Below are positions 5,426-9,372 of a stretch of DNA of 9,372 nucleotides, in pieces. A program made the translations under genes and the position numbers. Every line of letters begins with the position of its first letter. The stretch's first letter is position 1. Where the stretch lies: assembly GCA_044356865.1 (NCBI GenBank), contig JBIKVN010000119.1:1-9372 (forward strand), written 5' to 3'. This DNA comes from JBEIUL01 sp044356865. GTDB lineage: Bacteria; Planctomycetota; Phycisphaerae; Phycisphaerales; SM1A02. Below the pieces are notes generated by a model. It worked only from the letters and a program-made list of their open reading frames with translations, was not told the DNA's origin and did no database searches.

Positions 5426-7807
5426 TCAGCCCCAAGCGCCGAGGAGGATCGCGAGGTCGGCGGCGCTGACGGTGCCGTCACCGTTCAGGTCGGCCGAGCC
5501 CGGTCCGCCCCACTGGCCGAGCAGGATCGCAAGGTCGGCGGCGTTCACCACGCCGTCGCCGTTGAGGTCACCGGGGATGCCACCGGCGTCGCAGCTCGAG
5601 AAGGTCCCGTTCATGACCACCACCCACTGGGCGGTGAAGGCCGCACCGAGGGTCTCGGTGGTCACGTACTGGCCCGCCGCGTCGGCGCAGCTGAGGCGGC
5701 AGTAGGTGTTCTGGCCAGGGCCGGCCGTATTGCCGCCCGCACGCAGCTGATAGCCGCTGTTGGCCGGGATGCCGGTGCTGCCGTCGAGCAGGTTCGGGCA
5801 GTCGAGGATGACCACCAGGTTCTGGCTGGAGAACTCATCGATGCAGAGCGGCTCTTCGAAGTTCAGCGTGGCCTTGTACGCGCCACCCGGAGCGAAGAAC
5901 GCCTGGGTGAAGACCGGCACGAGGTCGCCGCCGTCACCCGGAGTGACCTGCTTGTACCGCGGCGCCCCGCCGTCGATATCCCGGTAGATCCCGATGGTGC
6001 CCGGGAGCGGGATGTCGGAGGCGAAGTTGCCGGTGGCCTGCACCCGCACCGCCCAGATGCCGAAGTCGAGGCAGCTGATCTCGCCGCCGAGGGTTCCGGC
6101 CTGGAAGACGCGAGCAAAGGAGTTGACGGTGGTACCACCCGCAGCGCCAGCCACGGCACAGGCGACGAGTCCGCCGCCCGCGTTCGCGGTGTCGTTGTTG
6201 ATGGTCGCCGAGTCCGGACCGGGGTTGTCGCAGGTGGTCGCGAGGAACACCGGGCAGACCGACGGGCTGGCCGTCATCTCGATCACGTAGTTGTTGACGG
6301 TACCGCTGCCGCAGGGCAGGCCTTCGAACGCTTGAGACGCCACGAAGACCTTGTAGTTGCCGGGACGGAGGCACGCCGACGCGACGTTCGGGCACGCGCC
6401 AGCCCCGGTGTTCAGGATCTGGATGGTGTCGCAGGTCCCGCCGATGAGCAGCACGGTGCTGAACGAGGCCGAGTAGACGTTCACCGTCACCTGGCTGTCC
6501 TGGGTCACCGTGAAGCTGTACCAGTCGGTGTCGCGGGTGTCGCCATCACCCCAGAAGGTGCCGGCGATCCGCTGGCCGAACTCGATCGGCTGGGTCGGGA
6601 AGCCGCCCGCGGTGTCGTTGCAGCCGCCGTTGCCGCTGGAACCGCACACCTCGTTCTCGGTGCCAGTCGGGCTCGGCAGCTGGCAGGGCTGGGGCAGGGT
6701 GAAGGCGATCTGGCCCGAGCCGGTCTCGCCATCGGTGTAGCTGCCCATGCGAACGTAGTACACGCGGCCCTGGGTCACCTGGAACGACAACGCCGAGGCG
6801 TACGGGGTGACGCCATCGGTGAGGAGGCAGTTCGTACCGTCGTCGTTGCAGGCCACGAGGGCGGTGTTCAGGGTGTTGAAGTCGGGCGAGCCGGTGTTCT
6901 CGAAGCCGTAGGCCGCGAGCTTGTTGTCGTACGGCGTGGTGCCGCAGGTCGTGACCGCGCAGATGCCGTTCGCCGGAGCCACGAACTTCCACCAGACGTC
7001 GTTGTAGAAGGAGTCACCGCCCGACTGGCAGGTGGCGCCCGGGTGATTCGGGCCGTCCATGGTCGCACCGGTCGAGTTGAAGCTGTACGTTCCGCTGGCC
7101 GTGACGGTGGTGGCGTTCGTCGCGCAGTTGTTCGACGGGCCGCCGGGCTGGCAGGTGTAATAGAAGACGCCGCAGAGATCGACCGCGGTCTCCACGCAGC
7201 TCAGGTCCCAGCCGAGGTCGCAGCAGAGCGGGTTCGAGGCGCAGACCAGCGAGCAGCAGGAGGGGGTATCGCAGCCCGGGCCGCCGTGCGGCTGGTTGCA
7301 GGCGCCGGTCGCGCCGTCGCAGCCGCCGGTCACGGGAGTGACCGAGATCAGCATGGTGCCGGCGCCGTCATCGGCGTTCCAGCCGCCGATGCGGATGTAG
7401 TAGGTGGTACCCGAGGCGATGCCGAAGTCCTCGATGATCGACTCGTAGAGGGCGCCGCAGGTGTCGTCGTCGCAGGCGACGCGGGTCAGGCCGGCGCAGG
7501 TGCCGGTGTAGACCACCATCGAGGTGTCATAGCTCGAGCCGCAGAGCGAAATGGTCGCGAGACCGCCGGTCGCGGGGGTGAACTTGTACCAGATGTCCTT
7601 GCTCGCACCCCAGTCGAGGAACGGGCAGGTGCCGTCCTCGGGCGGGTTGGCGCTCGCCGTCATGGTGGTGGTGTTGAAGTTGACCGCCTGGTCGGCGACC
7701 ACGGTGAGGGCGGTGGCGCACTCGTCACCCGCCACCTGGGCGAAGGCCGAGCCGGCGGCGATGAACGCCGTCGACGAGGCCAAGATCAAGCCAATGTTCC
7801 GTCGCAT
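5426..7807 (-). CDS. Secreted modular protein: three PPC-like domains, Cys-rich module and C-terminal dockerin-like tag
   Basis: This 793-residue exported protein has no recognised catalytic domain. Residues 1-23 are a signal peptide (MRRN, then a hydrophobic core, then SAFA before QVAGDE). Three related beta-rich blocks of PPC type follow at about 30-158, 228-371 and 387-513; the first two share a W[YW]KF core, a CG...YD[TN] segment, an AC[DN]DD motif and a YY[IV]R strand. Between the first two is a Cys-rich module (163-212) with two CC pairs. Residues 515-740 are a region I do not recognise. The tail (746-793) is a dockerin-I-like pair of Ca-binding loops, DLNGDGVVN and DLNGDGTVS, each followed by AADLAILLG.WG and 26 residues apart. 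Such tails are common on Phycisphaerales exoproteins. The start at 7807 is chosen because the signal peptide begins there and GGAG lies 9 nt upstream; the frame runs open to 7954, but that extension is not signal-like. Cell surface or secreted; function unknown. Confidence 0.9.
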   Translation of the reverse strand: MRRNIGLILASSTAFIAAGSAFAQVAGDECATALTVVADQAVNFNTTTMTASANPPEDGTCPFLDWGASKDIWYKFTPATGGLATISLCGSSYDTSMVVYTGTCAGLTRVACDDDTCGALYESIIEDFGIASGTTYYIRIGGWNADDGAGTMLISVTPVTGGCDGATGACNQPHGGPGCDTPSCCSLVCASNPLCCDLGWDLSCVETAVDLCGVFYYTCQPGGPSNNCATNATTVTASGTYSFNSTGATMDGPNHPGATCQSGGDSFYNDVWWKFVAPANGICAVTTCGTTPYDNKLAAYGFENTGSPDFNTLNTALVACNDDGTNCLLTDGVTPYASALSFQVTQGRVYYVRMGSYTDGETGSGQIAFTLPQPCQLPSPTGTENEVCGSSGNGGCNDTAGGFPTQPIEFGQRIAGTFWGDGDTRDTDWYSFTVTQDSQVTVNVYSASFSTVLLIGGTCDTIQILNTGAGACPNVASACLRPGNYKVFVASQAFEGLPCGSGTVNNYVIEMTASPSVCPVFLATTCDNPGPDSATINNDTANAGGGLVACAVAGAAGGTTVNSFARVFQAGTLGGEISCLDFGIWAVRVQATGNFASDIPLPGTIGIYRDIDGGAPRYKQVTPGDGGDLVPVFTQAFFAPGGAYKATLNFEEPLCIDEFSSQNLVVILDCPNLLDGSTGIPANSGYQLRAGGNTAGPGQNTYCRLSCADAAGQYVTTETLGAAFTAQWVVVMNGTFSSCDAGGIPGDLNGDGVVNAADLAILLGQWGGPGSADLNGDGTVSAADLAILLGAWG
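5429..5570 (-). repeat. Tandem dockerin-like repeat at the 3' end of the secreted-protein gene
   Basis: Two in-frame copies with a 78-bp period encode DLNGDGxVxAADLAILLGxWG. The copies are nearly identical in protein and strongly similar in DNA. Each has the D-x-N-x-D-G spacing of an EF-hand-like calcium loop. Confidence 0.85.
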
Positions 7808-7816
7808 GTTCAAGAA

Positions 7817-7820
7817 CTCC
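7817..7820 (-). promoter_or_regulatory. Ribosome binding site for the secreted-protein gene
   Basis: Minus-strand GGAG lies 9 nt before the ATG at 7807-7805. It agrees with the signal-peptide start and argues against the open upstream extension being translated. Confidence 0.6.
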
Positions 7821-7877
7821 GTGAATAGGAACCAGCAAACCCCCTGCGGGGGAGTTGTCATCCGGCCGCGCCGAATG

Positions 7878-7896
7878 GAGATCACACGCGGATCTC
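7878..7896. promoter_or_regulatory. Small hairpin in the leader of the secreted-protein gene
   Basis: GAGATC and GATCTC form a 6-bp inverted repeat with a 7-nt loop about 71 nt upstream of the start codon at 7807. A second short hairpin, CCCCCTGCGGGGG, lies nearer the start, at about 7840-7852. Neither has a T-run suitable for termination. Their role, if any, is unknown. Confidence 0.35.
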
Positions 7897-7916
7897 TCCT
7901 CGGTGCGTCGGCGTGA

Positions 7917-7945
7917 TGTGGAGGGTCGGGATACGAACCTCCACA
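7917..7945. promoter_or_regulatory. Perfect 8-bp dyad in the divergent intergenic region
   Basis: TGTGGAGG (7917-7924) and CCTCCACA (7938-7945) are exact reverse complements with 13 nt between. It lies 110 nt upstream of the minus-strand secreted-protein gene and 129 nt upstream of the plus-strand membrane-protein gene. It could be an operator for a dimeric regulator or a stem in the leader transcript. I cannot tie it to a known regulator. Confidence 0.45.
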
Positions 7946-8022
7946 CTGGAACATAACTCTGGTCGTCCTGATTCCCAGCGGAATTTGGCCAATTGCTCAA
8001 CTCTCCGGAAATCGTGGCATAG
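7946..8022. promoter_or_regulatory. AT-richer divergent promoter region
   Basis: This stretch is clearly less GC-rich than the surrounding genes and lies between two divergent genes, as expected for back-to-back promoters. It contains TTGGCCAA (7985-7992) and a weak plus-strand pair, TTGCTC (7993-7998) with GGCATA 17 nt later. On the minus strand a TATGTT hexamer lies near 7950-7955. No pair matches the sigma70 consensus well, so exact start points cannot be assigned. Confidence 0.4.
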
Positions 8023-8073
8023 GTGGGAAGAGCCGCCCCCAACGCCCAGACTGCCCGTATTCTCGGAACTGGA

Positions 8074-9252
8074 ATGTCCAGAAATCTGGTTATCAGAGCT
8101 CTTTTCGTCGCGTTAGGGGGGGTGGCGCTGTCCGCGTTGGCCGCTCTCGTGGCTCCTGGCAGCACCATTGCTTCGAAACTTATAGGAACCTCGGTGGTTC
8201 TCGGACTTTTGTGCCTCCTCCTTCTGCCCATCGCGCGACGGTGGGAGCACGGTTCGTGGACGCCACTGGCGCGGGCCTACGTCGTCGTGGTGCCGACCGC
8301 GGCCGGCTTGGGGGTGGCGGCGATCTGGTGGGAGGCCGTGTTCGGGCCATCGCTCTGGATCGAGTGGAGGCTGGCGTGGTTGGCCTCGTTGCTCATGGCA
8401 TGGATGCTCCTGGCCGCACTTCCGCTGCGGCTGCTCACGGTCGATCGGACTCGCCGCCCGGCCAGAGTCACCCTGCTTGCCGTCTCGGCCGCGTTCGTCT
8501 GGTGGAGCCTGGCCATCTTCGAGTTGGTTTCGAGCGGCGACGACGGCGGCCGAGGTTGGGTGCTGCTGCTGGCGGCACCGGTCTACGGAGCGCTCAGCCT
8601 GCCGATTCCCCCGACCGTCGAGCGTTCGGTCTGGCGAGCCTTTCGCTGGATCGGCGTGGCGGCGGCGATCGGTGCGACGGGAATCCTGCTGGTCGAACTG
8701 CCGTGGACTTGGACGCCGGGTCCGGTACTCGAGCACTGGACCCTCGTGGTCGGCCTGGCGGCGACCGCGGTGACCGTCGCGGCGGGCGTCGCGCTTGAGT
8801 CGGCCAAGGGACCGCCGTGGCGGCAGTGGGTGCATCGCGTCACGGTCGGGATGCTGGCGCTCGAGGGGGCGCTCCTGACGATCATGGTGGATGCGTCGCT
8901 CCTCGTCGGCGATCGATGGGAGACGGCGCTGGTTTCGCTGGGAATCCTGACGCTGGTGGGACTGGCGACCTCGGTGGTGCTTGACGCGGCCGGACGCGCC
9001 GCCGAACGGGCGAAGGGTGCGGTGGCGGCGCTGTCCGAGGTGCGGCTTGCCTGTCCACGGTGCGGGCGTTCGCAGTCGCTGCCGCTGGGCACCGCGACGG
9101 CGTGCGGGCGGTGCGGGCTGGTCATCGAGGTCACCGTGCGGCAGGATCAGTGCCTCGCGTGCGGATACTCACGCACGGGGCTGGCGCCTTCGACGGCCTG
9201 CCCGGAGTGCGGGGCGGCCGGGGCGGCCGAGGTCAACGCGGGTCCGAACTGA
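8074..9252 (+). CDS. Polytopic membrane protein with two C-terminal zinc ribbons, function unknown
   Basis: This 392-residue protein has about ten hydrophobic helices (near 7-28, 34-53, 68-86, 98-121, 131-153, 161-178, 191-211, 222-242, 253-274 and 285-304). A charged linker follows, then a tail with two four-cysteine ribbons: C327-PR-C330 with C344-GR-C347, and C360-LA-C363 with C376-PE-C379. Each has 13 residues between its CxxC pairs. The second, CLACGYSRTGL...CPECG, is the CxxCGY..GL..CPECG form abundant in Phycisphaerae proteins, often next to membrane segments. I do not recognise the membrane domain. The tail probably faces the cytoplasm and binds zinc; both are inferred. The ATG at 8074 is chosen because GGAA lies 5 nt upstream and hydrophobic sequence begins at once. 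The frame is open from GTG 8023, which would add 17 residues. The 3' end overlaps the convergent acetyltransferase by 20 nt. Confidence 0.85.
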   Translation: MSRNLVIRALFVALGGVALSALAALVAPGSTIASKLIGTSVVLGLLCLLLLPIARRWEHGSWTPLARAYVVVVPTAAGLGVAAIWWEAVFGPSLWIEWRLAWLASLLMAWMLLAALPLRLLTVDRTRRPARVTLLAVSAAFVWWSLAIFELVSSGDDGGRGWVLLLAAPVYGALSLPIPPTVERSVWRAFRWIGVAAAIGATGILLVELPWTWTPGPVLEHWTLVVGLAATAVTVAAGVALESAKGPPWRQWVHRVTVGMLALEGALLTIMVDASLLVGDRWETALVSLGILTLVGLATSVVLDAAGRAAERAKGAVAALSEVRLACPRCGRSQSLPLGTATACGRCGLVIEVTVRQDQCLACGYSRTGLAPSTACPECGAAGAAEVNAGPN

Positions 9253-9372
9253 GGATCGGCCTGAGGATCGAATAGAAGAGGCCGTCGCGCGGCAGGCCGT
9301 CCTTCACGACGTGATGGCGAAGGAGGCCCTCGAGGCGGAAACCGAGCTTCTCGAGCACCCGGGCGGAAGCGG
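9233..9372 (-). CDS. GNAT-family acetyltransferase, RimJ/RimL-like, C-terminal end (partial)
   Basis: Only the last 45 codons and the stop (TGA, complement of 9233-9235) of this gene are in the window; the rest lies beyond base 9372. The visible residues run ASARVLEKLGFRLEG, then LLRHHVVKDGLPRDGLFYSI. This is the final helix and strands of the acetyl-CoA-dependent N-acetyltransferases that modify ribosomal-protein N termini or small molecules: [N]xASxRVLEKLGFRxEG, then a basic segment, then G...D...Y.I. The conserved Asn before the A-S pair would be encoded just outside the window. The frame is too short for most gene callers. It overlaps the stop region of the zinc-ribbon gene tail to tail. 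Family is quite sure; substrate unknown. Confidence 0.85.
   Translation of the reverse strand, partial: ASARVLEKLGFRLEGLLRHHVVKDGLPRDGLFYSILRPILSSDPR
9249..9270. repeat. 12-bp tandem duplication at the convergent gene ends
   Basis: CTGAGGATCGGC (9249-9260) is followed directly by CTGAGGATCG (9261-9270), giving 22 bp of perfect period-12 repeat. It includes the stop codon of the plus-strand membrane-protein gene (9250-9252). It is in frame in the minus-strand acetyltransferase, where it gives ILRPILS near the C terminus. Confidence 0.8.

Noticed and set aside
5104..5469. Short plus-strand ORF reading through the tRNA and terminator
   Set aside because: Its recognisable stretch (AWLERLVWVQEVVGSNPAAP) is simply the translated tRNA-Pro gene, a common annotation artefact.
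5333..7828. 831-codon open frame on the plus strand opposite the secreted protein
   Set aside because: The minus-strand frame has a signal peptide, paired motifs and a dockerin-like tail. The plus-strand frame is Val/Arg/Gly/Ala-rich with no domain signs, and it begins next to the terminator.
7840..7852. CCCCCTGCGGGGG hairpin as a terminator or attenuator
   Set aside because: The stem is only 5 bp with no T-run on either side beyond TTT, so termination is not supported.
7917..7945. tRNA-like or riboswitch reading of the dyad (minus strand contains GGTTCGTATCC)
   Set aside because: The T-loop-like stretch has no accompanying acceptor, D or anticodon arms, and no riboswitch class I know fits.
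7808..7954. N-terminal extension of the secreted protein to the upstream start at 7954
   Set aside because: The added 49 residues are not signal-like and would bury a well-formed signal peptide that starts at 7807 with its own ribosome site. The extension also spans the leader hairpins and dyad.

Overview
The window is high-GC (roughly two thirds G+C), densely coding bacterial chromosome. It most likely comes from a planctomycete of the Phycisphaerae/Phycisphaerales type. Three protein signatures point there: a large secreted protein ending in a duplicated dockerin-like tag (DLNGDGVVNAADLAILLGQWG, then a close copy), an internal cysteine-rich module of the kind seen in planctomycete exoproteins, and a membrane protein whose tail has the CxxCGY...GL...CPECG zinc-ribbon pattern common in that class. 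The lineage is inferred from these motifs, not from a marker-gene tree.

Layout. (1) Bases 1-458 (+) hold the C-terminal third of asparaginyl-tRNA synthetase, cut by the window edge. (2) Bases 477-4368 (+) are a tight run of three genes: a 74-residue two-helix membrane protein resembling the DUF2892/YgaP transmembrane family, then two full-length ABC exporter half-transporters. Junctions are 18 nt, 0 nt (TGA directly followed by ATG) and an 8-nt overlap, so the genes are probably co-transcribed and translationally coupled. The two ABC proteins look like the two halves of one heterodimeric type IV exporter: the first has Asp in place of the catalytic Glu, and the second has a degenerate LSIGQ signature. 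(3) Bases 4371-5177 (-) hold a two-domain VOC/glyoxalase-fold protein that converges on the ABC operon with 2 nt between stops. (4) Bases 5258-5332 (+) hold tRNA-Pro(TGG), followed by a strong bidirectional terminator at 5364-5387 shared with the convergent gene downstream. (5) Bases 5426-7807 (-) encode a 793-residue secreted multidomain protein of unknown function. (6) Bases 7808-8073 are a divergent intergenic region, locally AT-rich, with a perfect 8-bp dyad and two smaller hairpins. (7) Bases 8074-9252 (+) encode a membrane protein of about ten helices with two C-terminal zinc ribbons. (8) Bases 9233-9372 (-) are the 3' end of a GNAT (RimJ/RimL-like) acetyltransferase, overlapping the previous gene tail to tail.

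Most of the window is housekeeping or ordinary accessory content. No mobile element, CRISPR array, phage gene or defence system was seen. The most interesting parts are the asymmetric ABC exporter with its small membrane partner, the modular secreted protein with its C-terminal tag, and the zinc-ribbon membrane protein. None of these amounts to a demonstrably new system on sequence alone.
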